This document shows positions 1 through 8,285 of a DNA stretch of 20,668 nucleotides, piece after piece. The notes under the pieces are model-generated. The model had not been told where the DNA came from and did not search any database. It was given only the letters and a program-made list of their open reading frames with translations. Location of the stretch: assembly GCA_946478755.1 (NCBI GenBank), contig CAMLDJ010000071.1, positions 1 through 20,668 on the forward strand. Direction: 5' to 3'. The position numbers and the translations under genes are program-made. Every line of letters starts with the position of its first letter. The first letter of the stretch is position 1. The DNA comes from an uncultured Pedobacter sp. (GTDB taxonomy: Bacteria; Bacteroidota; Bacteroidia; Sphingobacteriales; Sphingobacteriaceae).

Positions 1-38
1 ATAGTCCACCGGTAGTTTCCCATTTTGGTCTCTTTCAT
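1..38 (-). CDS. N-terminus of probable MFS transporter (ExuT/hexuronate-like), cut by window edge
   Basis: An ATG at 38-36 on the minus strand opens a frame of twelve codons (MKETKMGNYRWT) that runs off the left edge. A short charged start followed by a G-(N/K)-Y-R-W motif just before the first membrane helix is what I know from hexuronate/glucarate-type major facilitator transporters (ACS family), where the next residues are usually I-C-A-L. Only twelve residues are visible, so the family call rests on similarity to remembered N-termini. A TAAATTTG box at 74-67, 28 bases upstream, fits a Bacteroidota -7 element and supports a real gene start here. It is transcribed in the same direction as pyc but lies 425 bases downstream of it behind a probable terminator, so it is likely an independent unit. 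Confidence 0.45.
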   Translation of the reverse strand, partial: MKETKMGNYRWT

Positions 39-66
39 TATATTTGGTTTAATTTATAATTTGTTT

Positions 67-74
67 CAAATTTA
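67..74 (-). promoter_or_regulatory. Candidate -7 box for the edge transporter gene
   Basis: On the minus strand the bases read TAAATTTG, a full match to the Bacteroidota -7 consensus TAnnTTTG, 28 bases upstream of the ATG. No TTG is seen at the usual 17-23 base spacing. The box overlaps the dyad AATTTG-TTT-CAAATT at 58-72, which could be an operator. Confidence 0.35.
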
Positions 75-381
75 TATGTTCTGCTCTTTGTGTTTTTAAC
101 AGGATCTTTTGGCAGCCAATATATGTAATTCTCCTTGATTACACGTGTCAAAAATTCTTTACCTGGTCTCATTGCTCCGATTGGGCTGCTTAATCCAGCC
201 TCAGAATACCGATCTCAAGCAATTCTACATAATAATTATAAGTAAAAACAATCTTCATTAGAAAATATTTACGCAATCGTTATCGTGTTTGCGAAGGACT
301 CAATATAGTTTGGCTAATTAATAAACGATATTAACATTTATGCGGTACCCTTAATAGGAAAGGTCAATTTTGTAGAAATTC

Positions 382-409
382 CTGCCCCATATAAGATCAT
401 ATGGAGCAG
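382..409 (-). terminator. Probable pyc transcription terminator hairpin
   Basis: Arms at 382-392 and 399-409 form an 11-bp stem with a 6-base loop, 53 bases beyond the pyc stop. In minus-strand RNA all eleven positions pair, one as G-U. In plus-strand RNA the same position is a C-A mismatch, so the element favours the pyc transcript. No long U-run follows (AGGAAUUUC), so this may be a transcript-end stabiliser rather than a classical intrinsic terminator. Confidence 0.5.
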
Positions 410-462
410 CTGAACCCGCAATTAGCTGTAAAGGAAATACTAAACAGCCATCTTCAAATCAA

Positions 463-3400
463 TTAGTTTGCTAATTCCAGGATGAGGTCATCCATATTAA
501 CCATGGTACCAGCTGGCAATGTAATTGATTTGATAACGCCATCCGTTATAGCCGAGATATTTGACTCCATTTTCATGGCCTCGATCATAAATAGTGGCTG
601 ATTCTTTTTAACCCGGTCACCCGGTTTCACAAAGACTTTTGACAGCAGGCCCTGTAAAGGCGAGCCAATATGGTGGGGTAAATCCTTTTCGGCCTTACGG
701 TTCTCCAGTTTAACTACTTTTACAGACTTATCCTGAATTTCGATGTTCCTCGTCTGCCCGTTTAACTTAAAGAATACCGTACGCATGCCATTATCATCAG
801 CAGGGCCAATAGAAAGCAAGCGGATGAGTAATGTTTTTCCTTTAGCAATCGCTATGGTTGTCTCCTCCCCTGGTTTCATACCATAAAAGAAATATCTGGT
901 TGGGATAACCGATACATCACCGTATAACCTGAATACTTTTATTGCGTCAGCAGTTACCTTTGGATAAAATTTATACGCAAGGTACATGGTATAACTCAGG
1001 TCATCTCCAAACTCCTTTTTAAACGCCTCAAATTCCCGCTCCAGATCAAGTGATGCCAGATGTTTATTCGGGCGATCCGTAAAAGGTGTTTTTCCTTTTA
1101 ACAAAATGCGTTGCAGTTCTTTGGGAAAGCCACCTTCAGGCTGGCCAATTTCGCCCATAAAAAACGACACGACAGATTCCGGAAAGGAAAGTTGCTCTCC
1201 CTTGGCAAAAATATCTTCAGGTGTAATCTGATTAGCTACCATAAACTGGGCCAGATCCCCCACTACTTTAGAACTGGGTGTTACCTTTACGATGTCCCCA
1301 AAAAGATGATTTACATCTGCATATCGTTGCTTAATCAACCCAAACTGATCTCCTAGTCCCAATGCAATTGCCTGTGGTTTTAAGTTGGAATATTGGCCGC
1401 CGGGAATTTCATGCTCAAATACCTCTGCAGAACTTGCTTTTAGGCCAGATTCGAAAGGATAATAATATTCCCGTACGGTCTCCCAGTAATTGGAATAGGC
1501 ATTCAAAGATTTTTGATCATATGGATTTTCGCGTTCATGAAAGCGCATCATCTCTACAATTGAATTGAAATTGGGCTGGGACGTTGTACCTGACAAAGCG
1601 CCCAAAGCACAATCAATTACATCAACGCCAGCCTCTATGGCCATCAAATAGGTTGCCGTCTGTAAGGAAGAGGTGTCGTGCGTATGTAAATGGATCGGTA
1701 TTTTGACGGTATCCTTTAAGGCTTCAATCAACAGTTTTGCCGCATAAGGTTTTAATAAGCCGGACATGTCTTTAACCCCAAGAATATGGCTCCCCGCATT
1801 TTCAAGGTCCCTGGCAAGCTTTAGATAGTAGTCCAGACTATATTTACTGCGCTTAGGATCAAGTATATCACCGGTGTAACACAGTGTACCTTCGGCAAGT
1901 CCTTTCGTCTTCCTGCGCACCATTTCTATACATGGAGCAATATTTTCCATCCAATTCAGGGAATCAAATATCCTGAAAATGTCAACTCCCTTTTCCCAGC
2001 TCTTTTCAACGAATGATTCAATTAAATTATCCGGGTAAGCAGCATAGCCAACGCCGTTACATCCTCTGATCAGCATCTGGATCAATATATTGGGCATAGC
2101 TGCTCTTAGCTTTTCCAGGCGCCGCCAAGGATCTTCATGTAGAAATCTTAAACAAACATCAAACGTTGCGCCGCCCCATGCTTCCATGCTAAAAGTTTGC
2201 GGATGATGCTTGGCAAATCCCTCTGCCACCTTAAGGATATCATAGCTGCGCATGCGGGTAGCCAGCAAAGATTGATGGGCATCTCTGAAAGTGGTATCGG
2301 TATAATGTATTTTTTTTTCCGCTTTAAGCCATTCTGAAAAACCTTCAGGTCCCAGCTCCGTTAAAAGATCTTTAGTACCTTTTGCGTAGGAAATGGAATG
2401 ATCAATACCTGGTATTTCCGGCTTATCGAGTCTTTTATTTTCATCAACAACCCTTACATCCGGGTTGCCATTTACAGACACTTCGCCTAGGTAGGTTAAA
2501 ATTCGCGTTCCTCTGTCCAAACGCTTCTGAGATTCAAAAAGTTCGGAATGTTCCTGTATGAAATTGACTGTTGCCTTTCCTTGAATAAAAGTCCGGTGAT
2601 TTATTAAATTCTCAAGAAACTGTACATTATTTTTAACGCCTCTGATCCTGAATTCACGCAGGGCCCTGTTCATCTTTCTGGCCGCATCTTCCAGCGTAGG
2701 ACCACTTGTACTTACCTTAACCAGCATAGAATCGAAGAAGGGACTGATCTTCATTCCCGGGTAGGTACTGCCCTCATCAAGCCGTATTCCAAATCCGGTC
2801 GCGTTTCTATACGTAATCAGCGTACCGTAATCCGGTTTAAAGTCATTTGCAGGGTCCTCGGTGGTAATACGGCACTGCATTGCAAAACCATTGCACATCA
2901 CGGTATCCTGACTAGACAGGTTTATTTCTTTATCGGCCAGATGGAAACCATCCGCTATATATAGCTGAGTTTTTATAAGGTCAATTCCGGTAATCATTTC
3001 GGTAACCGTATGTTCAACCTGTATTCTTGGATTTACCTCTATAAAATAAATATTTTCCTGCTGGTCAACCAAAAACTCCACCGTTCCAACATTATTATAC
3101 TTTACTGCTTTTGCTATGGACGTGGCATAATGATAAAGTTGCTTTCTGGTCTGCTCACTTAAATTTAACGAAGGGGCGACCTCTACTACTTTTTGAAAAC
3201 GGCGTTGCACCGAGCAATCCCGTTCATAAAGATGTACCACCTCACCATAATTATCCGCAACAATCTGCACTTCTATATGGCGTGGACGGTCTATAAACTT
3301 TTCCAAAAAAACCGTATCGTCACCAAAGGCATTCTTAGCTTCACTCCTGGCTTCAAAAAATCCCTTCTCTAATTGTTCGTCATTCTTTACGATCCTCATG

Positions 3401-3906
3401 CCCCTGCCACCGCCTCCTGATGCTGCTTTGATCATCAGCGGGTATCCTATCCGCTGGGCCTCCGAAAGTGCCACCTCAATAGCGTCCAGCTCTTGTTCGT
3501 TACTTTCAATAATCGGCAGACCGGCGGTTTTAGCCACAGTTTTAGCGGTAACTTTATCACCCAAAGCCCGCATCACATCAGGCCGGGGGCCTATAAAGAT
3601 GAGATGATTTTCAGCACATTGCCTTGCAAACTCTTCATTTTCAGATAAAAACCCGTATCCTGGGTGTATGGCATCTGCTCCGCTATACTTAGCCATTTGT
3701 ATCATACCGGCAATATCCAGATATGGTTTCAGTGGTTCGTGATCTTCTCCTATCTGATAGGCTTCATCGGCTTTATACCGATGAAGCGAGTATCTATCCT
3801 CATAAGTATAAACCGCTACAGTCTGAATGTCTAGTTCACTACAGGCACGCTCTATACGGATGGCAATTTCGCCCCGATTGGCAATCAGAACTTTCTTAAT
3901 GTTCAT
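463..3906 (-). CDS. pyc: Pyruvate carboxylase
   Basis: This biotin enzyme of 1147 residues, the normal length of single-chain pyruvate carboxylases, makes oxaloacetate from pyruvate, bicarbonate and ATP in the cytoplasm, refilling the TCA cycle and feeding gluconeogenesis. The biotin carboxylase module occupies about residues 1-455, with the Gly-rich ATP-grasp loop (SGGGGRGMR) and the EVNPRIQVEH signature. The carboxyltransferase module starts near 530 with DTTFRDAHQS (D537 metal ligand), followed by GVKDMSG (carbamylated Lys) and HLHTHDTS (two metal His). The C-terminal carrier domain has EAMKMES with the biotinyl lysine at K1112. No frameshift or lost residue is seen. It is preceded by its own intergenic region with a -7 box and repeated TTAGTG half-sites, and is followed by a hairpin, so it is probably monocistronic. 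The call is secure. Confidence 0.98.
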   Translation of the reverse strand: MNIKKVLIANRGEIAIRIERACSELDIQTVAVYTYEDRYSLHRYKADEAYQIGEDHEPLKPYLDIAGMIQMAKYSGADAIHPGYGFLSENEEFARQCAENHLIFIGPRPDVMRALGDKVTAKTVAKTAGLPIIESNEQELDAIEVALSEAQRIGYPLMIKAASGGGGRGMRIVKNDEQLEKGFFEARSEAKNAFGDDTVFLEKFIDRPRHIEVQIVADNYGEVVHLYERDCSVQRRFQKVVEVAPSLNLSEQTRKQLYHYATSIAKAVKYNNVGTVEFLVDQQENIYFIEVNPRIQVEHTVTEMITGIDLIKTQLYIADGFHLADKEINLSSQDTVMCNGFAMQCRITTEDPANDFKPDYGTLITYRNATGFGIRLDEGSTYPGMKISPFFDSMLVKVSTSGPTLEDAARKMNRALREFRIRGVKNNVQFLENLINHRTFIQGKATVNFIQEHSELFESQKRLDRGTRILTYLGEVSVNGNPDVRVVDENKRLDKPEIPGIDHSISYAKGTKDLLTELGPEGFSEWLKAEKKIHYTDTTFRDAHQSLLATRMRSYDILKVAEGFAKHHPQTFSMEAWGGATFDVCLRFLHEDPWRRLEKLRAAMPNILIQMLIRGCNGVGYAAYPDNLIESFVEKSWEKGVDIFRIFDSLNWMENIAPCIEMVRRKTKGLAEGTLCYTGDILDPKRSKYSLDYYLKLARDLENAGSHILGVKDMSGLLKPYAAKLLIEALKDTVKIPIHLHTHDTSSLQTATYLMAIEAGVDVIDCALGALSGTTSQPNFNSIVEMMRFHERENPYDQKSLNAYSNYWETVREYYYPFESGLKASSAEVFEHEIPGGQYSNLKPQAIALGLGDQFGLIKQRYADVNHLFGDIVKVTPSSKVVGDLAQFMVANQITPEDIFAKGEQLSFPESVVSFFMGEIGQPEGGFPKELQRILLKGKTPFTDRPNKHLASLDLEREFEAFKKEFGDDLSYTMYLAYKFYPKVTADAIKVFRLYGDVSVIPTRYFFYGMKPGEETTIAIAKGKTLLIRLLSIGPADDNGMRTVFFKLNGQTRNIEIQDKSVKVVKLENRKAEKDLPHHIGSPLQGLLSKVFVKPGDRVKKNQPLFMIEAMKMESNISAITDGVIKSITLPAGTMVNMDDLILELAN

Positions 3907-3925
3907 GGTTTTAGTATTAGTGCAG

Positions 3926-3933
3926 CAAAAATA
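3926..3933 (-). promoter_or_regulatory. Candidate -7 box of pyc
   Basis: The minus strand reads TATTTTTG, a full match to TAnnTTTG, 19 bases upstream of the pyc ATG. I see no TTG at 17-23 bases further upstream. The box sits between two TTAGTG/CACTAA half-sites (3917-3922 and 3943-3948). Confidence 0.4.
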
Positions 3934-3986
3934 TTACAATTACACTAAAAGAACCACATCTAAACGCATTTATTATCAGGGTGTTG

Positions 3987-4005
3987 TAGTGTTAAAGATA
4001 CACTA
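3987..4005. promoter_or_regulatory. Perfect dyad TAGTGT-N7-ACACTA upstream of pyc
   Basis: Two perfect 6-bp arms (3987-3992 and 4000-4005) are separated by seven bases, about 55 bp upstream of the pyc -7 box. Two more half-sites of the same word flank that box. The symmetry and repetition suggest a binding site for a dimeric regulator of pyc. The regulator is unknown to me. Confidence 0.3.
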
Positions 4006-4009
4006 ACAG

Positions 4010-4031
4010 CATTAAAAAAGGCCTTTTAATG
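4010..4031 (-). terminator. Hairpin downstream of fabV, possible terminator
   Basis: CATTAAAA and TTTTAATG form an 8-bp stem with the loop AAGGCC, 97 bases beyond the fabV stop. The stem is A/T-only apart from its closing pair and there is no U-tract after it, so it is weak as a terminator. An overlapping palindrome, AAAAGGCCTTTT, can be read at the same place. Confidence 0.25.
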
Positions 4032-4127
4032 AATGTTCAGACGTTCTTTTCAGCCCGCCGCTAAATGATTAATATTTTTATAACATTAGGATAGCTGATG
4101 GTCGAAAAGTACAACATTTCTGAAAAA

Positions 4128-5321
4128 CTAGACCAACCCAGGGATTTCAACCATTTCGTCAACGTCTTTTTCATAATCTACACCAGCCACATCAAAGCCA
4201 AACAGATTTAAAAAGTCCCTTTTATAGCCAGCCAGATCACCAATCTGCGGTAAGCTTTCGGCCGTTGCCAAAGTCCATAATTCGGCAACCTGGCGCTGGA
4301 CATCCTCCCGCATTTCCCAGTCGTCAATGCGGATTCTGCCGCTTTCATCGGTTGGCAATTCATTGCCATGGTACAGCCTTTCGGCAAACAACCGTTGTAT
4401 TTGCTCAATGCAACCCTCATGCAGGTTCTTTTCTTTCATCACCTTGTAAAGCAGGGATATGTAAAGAGGGATGACCGGTATAGCCGAACTCGCCTGTGTA
4501 ACCAGCGCTTTATTAACAGAAACAAAAGCCTTTCCGTTCAGGTCTTTCAATTTATCTGTGATGGTAAATGCGGTGGCCTCCAAATGATCTTTGGCCCTGC
4601 CAATCGTTCCTTTCCTGTATACTGCCTCTGTCAAAGCTGGCCCGATGTAAGAGTAGGCCACGGTAGTTGCTCCCTGAGCCAGCAAACCGGCGGCCTTCAA
4701 TGCGTCCATCCACATTTCCCAGTCCTCACCGCCCATAACCGCCACAGTATGTTCAATTTCTTCTTCGTTAGCTGGCGAAATGGAAACTTCTGATACGGTG
4801 CCAGTATGAAAATCTACTGTTTTGTTGGTAAAAATTTCATCGCCAATTGGTTTTAACACCGAATTATGTATCAGGCCTGTTTTAGGATGTACTCTTCTTG
4901 GTGAAGCTAAACTATAAACCACGAGATCAACCTGGCCCAGATCTTTTCTGATCAAGTCAAGTGTTTTGTCTTTTATTTCATCAGAGAAAGCATCTCCATT
5001 GATACTCTTTGCGTACAATCCTGCTTTAAGTGCTTCCTGTTCAAAAGCTGCGCTATTATACCATCCTGGGGATGCCGGTTTTCCAGGTGCAGGCGGTTTT
5101 TCAAAAAAAACACCAATAGTAGCTGCGCCAGCACCAAACGCACTGGTTATTCTGGATGCAAGACCAAATCCTGTGGATGCTCCAATAACCAGTACTTTCT
5201 TCGGACCATCAATACTTCCCCTGGATTGTACATAATTGATCTGGTTGATTACATTTTGTTCACATCCTTTTGGATGTGCGGTAAGGCATATAAACCCGCG
5301 CATTTTAGGTTCAATAATCAT
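4128..5321 (-). CDS. fabV: FabV-type NADH-dependent trans-2-enoyl-ACP/CoA reductase
   Basis: This 397-residue protein has the usual FabV length. It reduces the double bond of trans-2-enoyl thioesters at the last step of fatty-acid elongation, and FabV enzymes are known for triclosan insensitivity. The cofactor loop GASTGFG is at 47-53, and the acidic residue after the second strand (VFFEK, E74) is the position tied to NADH preference in the related trans-2-enoyl-CoA reductases. The catalytic pair Y-x8-K falls at Y235 and K244, exactly the numbering described for FabV proteins. The C-terminus carries the family-typical GFDVAGVDY. The gene has 111 bases in front of it and 221 behind, so it looks monocistronic. 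Whether acyl-ACP or acyl-CoA is the main substrate cannot be told from sequence. Confidence 0.96.
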   Translation of the reverse strand: MIIEPKMRGFICLTAHPKGCEQNVINQINYVQSRGSIDGPKKVLVIGASTGFGLASRITSAFGAGAATIGVFFEKPPAPGKPASPGWYNSAAFEQEALKAGLYAKSINGDAFSDEIKDKTLDLIRKDLGQVDLVVYSLASPRRVHPKTGLIHNSVLKPIGDEIFTNKTVDFHTGTVSEVSISPANEEEIEHTVAVMGGEDWEMWMDALKAAGLLAQGATTVAYSYIGPALTEAVYRKGTIGRAKDHLEATAFTITDKLKDLNGKAFVSVNKALVTQASSAIPVIPLYISLLYKVMKEKNLHEGCIEQIQRLFAERLYHGNELPTDESGRIRIDDWEMREDVQRQVAELWTLATAESLPQIGDLAGYKRDFLNLFGFDVAGVDYEKDVDEMVEIPGLV

Positions 5322-5432
5322 AAAGGAATTTTCTTAGGTTAATAAATAGAGATGGATTATCATTAGGGCAAAATAACTAAAATAATTCGACATAACATCC
5401 CATCAGCTGTCAGGGCTTTGATGTCCACCATT

Positions 5433-5816
5433 TTACAGTACCATCTCCCTGTACAACTTTTGTAGCGTTTCCTTCGCGTTTGTACATAAGCCGGCATGCG
5501 TCCTTGAGGTCTGCAGCACTGTGCTTCGGGTAGCAGTAAGCCAGCGAAATCTGGAAGCTATATCCAGTTTTCCAATCGTGCCCGCCTGATCACCTCCCTC
5601 ACAGATCCGCTCAAATGAGGAAAGATTTTCCTTAAGCACGTCACCATCCAGATCCTGGCAAAAAGCATTTAATTTCTGGGTGTTCAACTCAAACAGAACG
5701 CCAAGAAATTTCTGTTTTGAGCAATAAACGATCACACCTATATTGATGAACTCCTCGCGCTCTACCCTGGGCACAACACGTAAAATGGCATACTCAAATA
5801 AGTCCTTCTCTTGCAT
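5433..5816 (-). CDS. DUF3037 family protein, partner of HipA-like kinase
   Basis: This protein of unknown function, about 127 residues, shows the features I associate with DUF3037. The start is FEYAILRVVPRVEREEFINIGV and near the end is a basic stretch RFRWLTATRSTVLQTSRTH followed by GL. There is no signal peptide or membrane segment, so it should be cytoplasmic. I chose the ATG at 5816 because the family normally begins a few residues before FEYA; an in-frame ATG at 5834 would add six residues. Either start lies inside the 3' end of the upstream kinase gene (overlap of 23 or 41 bases), implying translational coupling. DUF3037 genes are commonly found next to this type of HipA-like kinase, which makes a joint function likely. 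What that function is I do not know. Confidence 0.85.
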   Translation of the reverse strand: MQEKDLFEYAILRVVPRVEREEFINIGVIVYCSKQKFLGVLFELNTQKLNAFCQDLDGDVLKENLSSFERICEGGDQAGTIGKLDIASRFRWLTATRSTVLQTSRTHAGLCTNAKETLQKLYREMVL

Positions 5817-6591
5817 CTTGCGCTGCTTTAACAAAAATTTCGGAATTGGTTAATCTGGTTTGCAGGAAATGGACATAGGCCTGCCGGTGTGTTTCCGGAG
5901 TATCAAATGAATGCTCATCTGTGAGCCATTCGTATGGTATTAATCCGGCAATCGCTTCAATACGTTCAGGTACAAGCAGGGCACGGAATTCCCGGTCAAC
6001 CTCTTCTAATTTTGAAGCCATCGGTAGTAGCACATGATCTTTGATCAACAGAAATGGGCGCAAGGCCTGTTTTTCCCAGTTTTCCCAGGAATGATGAAAG
6101 TATAAAGAAGCGCCATGATCAATTAACCAAAGTTCCTTATGCCAGATCAGCATATTGGTATTCCTTGCCGTACGGTCCATGTTCGTAAGCAAACAATCCA
6201 GCCAGACAATCTGGGAGGCGAGCTTGGGGTCGACTACAGTAACCAGCGGATCAAAGGTTATCGCACCTGAAAGGTAATGCAAGGCAAGATTTAAGCCTTC
6301 ACTGGCCCTCAGCAAATCCTGTATCTCTTCATCAGGTTCTATTCTCCCAAATGCCTCATCCAAACTCGCAAATACAATTTCCGGCACACGCAATCCGAGG
6401 GCACGGGAAATTTCAGCGCCAAATATTTCTGCAATCAATGCTTTAGTCCCCTGCCCGGCACCACGGAATTTGAGTACATATAAAAAACCATCATCGGCTT
6501 CCGCGATTGCCGGCATCGAGCCGCCCTCTCTTAATGGCGTTACATACCGGGTTACATTAACAGATCTTAATGTGAGTACACTCTCGTTCAT
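5794..6591 (-). CDS. HipA-like kinase family protein (HipA_2 type)
   Basis: A 265-residue cytoplasmic protein resembling the compact HipA-like kinases. Visible kinase landmarks are the ATP-lysine candidate in YVLKFRG (K41), the catalytic-loop motif NMDRTARN (D139, N144) and the metal-binding DHG (D158) in LIDHGASLYFHH. It is much shorter than HipA toxins (about 440 residues) and lacks their N-terminal subdomain. No HipB-like helix-turn-helix gene is adjacent. It starts 6 bases after the GH20 stop and overlaps the DUF3037 gene, so it probably sits in a three-gene operon. By family it should phosphorylate a protein or another target, but the substrate is unknown. Calling it a toxin would be an over-reading. 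Confidence 0.85.
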   Translation of the reverse strand: MNESVLTLRSVNVTRYVTPLREGGSMPAIAEADDGFLYVLKFRGAGQGTKALIAEIFGAEISRALGLRVPEIVFASLDEAFGRIEPDEEIQDLLRASEGLNLALHYLSGAITFDPLVTVVDPKLASQIVWLDCLLTNMDRTARNTNMLIWHKELWLIDHGASLYFHHSWENWEKQALRPFLLIKDHVLLPMASKLEEVDREFRALLVPERIEAIAGLIPYEWLTDEHSFDTPETHRQAYVHFLQTRLTNSEIFVKAAQDAREGLI

Positions 6592-6597
6592 ATCAGC

Positions 6598-8259
6598 TTA
6601 GTCAAGGTACGAAACCTGTCTTTTTGAAGGGATTGGTTCCGGATTGGTTTTCTTATTGTTGTAGTAATAAATGCCTTCCGCTTCAAAATAATTCAGATGT
6701 TTTTTCAGGCGAAGCTGAAAATCATCGAAATCCTTCAGATTTCCAGGCGTCCATGCGGCCTCGGCCAGCGCACTGATCCTTGGGAAAAGGAGGTAATCCA
6801 TCCGTTGATTGCTATTCACCGTTTCTGTCCATAAATTGGCCTGAATCCCCAGAATGTATTTTTCCTGATGCTGTGCTTCAGGAATCTGGTCATGTGAAAA
6901 ATCATACACTTTTTGAAGTGAACTATACTCCCCATCCTTCCATCTTCTCCCTGAAATATCGGTACTGTCCTGTACAAAGTCGAAATACAAAGGTACCCTT
7001 GGACATAACACAACTGGAATTCCCTTGTTTAATGCGGTTTTAAGTACATCGGTCTTATCATGTCTCCACCAGAATACGATGGTGTTTTTTGCAGGTAAGT
7101 CAGCATCGGTAACCTCATCCCAGGCCAGTACCTTGTTGTTCATTTTAATAATGGAATCCGCCATTCTTTTAATAAAATAATACTCAACAGCTTTCAGATC
7201 TTTCAATCCATTTGTCTTCATTAATCGTAATACCTCGGGATCAGTATTCCATTTTTTATTTCCGAAAGCTACCTCGTCGCCACCTATATGGACCATTTGG
7301 GAAGGAAAGAGGACGTCAGTTTCTTTCAGGATATTGGTCAGGTACTGATAAGTAGCCTCCTTCCCCGGGTTAAAAGTGAATTCCGGATATTTATCTGTAC
7401 CACCACCACTATATTCCGGATAAGCCATGTTCGCAGCGGTAGCGTGTCCTGGCATGTCAATTTCAGGAATTACCTGAATATGCCGCTCCGTCGCGTACCC
7501 CACAATTTCATTAATGTCTTCCTGGCTGTAGTATTTTGCCGGGGCATATGGGTTAAAATAATTGCCAATCCCCCCTATCAATGCCAGTTTAGGGTATTTT
7601 TTGACTTCCATACGCCAGCCGGGTTGATCTGTTAAATGCCAGTGAAAACGGTTCAGCTTATAAAAAGCCATCCAGTCCAGCAATTGTTTTACCTTTTCTT
7701 TTCCAAAGAAATACCTGGATTCATCCAGCATAACACCTCTCCAGCCATACCTCGGACGATCAGCTATCTTCCAGCAAGGCACAGCCAGGCCGTCAGATTG
7801 CCTGATGAGTTGCAATAAGGTGCTGATGCCATTAAATAAGCCATCCGTGCCTGAAGCAGCTACAGTGATGGCCTTAGTACTCATGTTCAAATCGTAGCTG
7901 GCATTCTCTTTCGATCTCCTGGAATTCAGTTTTAACACAATAGCCGGAGATGATTTTGCTGCATCAACAATGCTAATGGCAATTTTTCTGTGTTTTAGCA
8001 ATTCCTTTTGTAGGTAATGTGCCAATGGTTCAAGCGATGGCTCATCTACCTGTATCACCGTCTGATCTGTAAGCGCAAAGTATCCTTCCACTTTGCTGGA
8101 ATTTGAAGGAAGCGGAATCACAGGACAGGTTTTATCCGGGTTGCTCCCTGCCTTGTTCTCGATCCTGCGGGGGGACACGTTATATGCAGAGGTTAGCATA
8201 CAGACAAAAATGATTAAACATAGAATTGATAAGCGGGTGATGGAATTTCTTTTCTGCAT
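6598..8259 (-). CDS. Secreted beta-N-acetylhexosaminidase, glycoside hydrolase family 20
   Basis: A 553-residue exported enzyme that should remove terminal GlcNAc or GalNAc from chitooligosaccharides or glycans by substrate-assisted catalysis. Residues 1-25 form a signal peptide (basic start, hydrophobic core, TSA cleavage site); there is no good lipobox. A GH20b-like non-catalytic domain spans about 45-160 and the barrel about 168-510. The barrel shows WRGVMLDESRYF, the HWHLTDQPGWR motif and the catalytic pair in HIGGDE (D328 polarising acid, E329 acid/base). Trp-rich substrate-pocket segments (FWWRHD, ANLWTE) are present. It is the first gene of an apparent operon with the HipA-like kinase and DUF3037 genes, an unexpected association. 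The NagA-like deacetylase about 10 kb away could act on its product. Confidence 0.96.
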   Translation of the reverse strand: MQKRNSITRLSILCLIIFVCMLTSAYNVSPRRIENKAGSNPDKTCPVIPLPSNSSKVEGYFALTDQTVIQVDEPSLEPLAHYLQKELLKHRKIAISIVDAAKSSPAIVLKLNSRRSKENASYDLNMSTKAITVAASGTDGLFNGISTLLQLIRQSDGLAVPCWKIADRPRYGWRGVMLDESRYFFGKEKVKQLLDWMAFYKLNRFHWHLTDQPGWRMEVKKYPKLALIGGIGNYFNPYAPAKYYSQEDINEIVGYATERHIQVIPEIDMPGHATAANMAYPEYSGGGTDKYPEFTFNPGKEATYQYLTNILKETDVLFPSQMVHIGGDEVAFGNKKWNTDPEVLRLMKTNGLKDLKAVEYYFIKRMADSIIKMNNKVLAWDEVTDADLPAKNTIVFWWRHDKTDVLKTALNKGIPVVLCPRVPLYFDFVQDSTDISGRRWKDGEYSSLQKVYDFSHDQIPEAQHQEKYILGIQANLWTETVNSNQRMDYLLFPRISALAEAAWTPGNLKDFDDFQLRLKKHLNYFEAEGIYYYNNKKTNPEPIPSKRQVSYLD

Positions 8260-8277
8260 ATTGGCGATAAATTAAGG

Positions 8278-8285
8278 CTAAGATA
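8278..8285 (-). promoter_or_regulatory. Candidate -7 box of the GH20 operon
   Basis: The minus strand reads TATCTTAG (7 of 8 to TAnnTTTG), 18 bases before the ATG. A perfect 10-bp palindrome, CTTCCGGAAG, lies 24 bases further upstream at 8310-8319, near the expected -33 region, and could be an operator. Confidence 0.3.

Larger units (their letters stand above)
39..462. other. Intergenic region of 424 bases between pyc and the edge gene
   Basis: I find no convincing gene here. On the minus strand the region carries, in order of transcription, a hairpin just after pyc (409-382), a 22-base imperfect dyad with CGCAA/TTGCG ends (272-293), and a candidate -7 box (74-67) overlapping a 6+6 bp dyad, AATTTG-TTT-CAAATT (58-72). 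A 44-codon minus-strand frame (172-38) overlaps the promoter candidate and is treated as spurious. The stretch is visibly more AT-rich than the coding DNA around it. Confidence 0.5.

Noticed and set aside
38..172. A 44-codon minus-strand frame whose TAA overlaps the ATG of the edge transporter (TAATG), as in coupled genes.
   Set aside because: A perfect -7 box for the transporter lies inside it, its composition is strongly AT-driven, and I recognise no family. Coupling to a leader peptide remains possible but unsupported.
4368..4793. A 141-residue plus-strand open frame inside fabV.
   Set aside because: It lies wholly antisense to a conserved enzyme gene, has no family resemblance and is rich in Cys, Arg and Gln as expected of a shadow frame.
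5433..6591. Classic HipBA toxin-antitoxin module.
   Set aside because: No helix-turn-helix antitoxin is present, the kinase is much shorter than HipA, and the partner belongs to DUF3037. The resemblance is limited to the kinase core.
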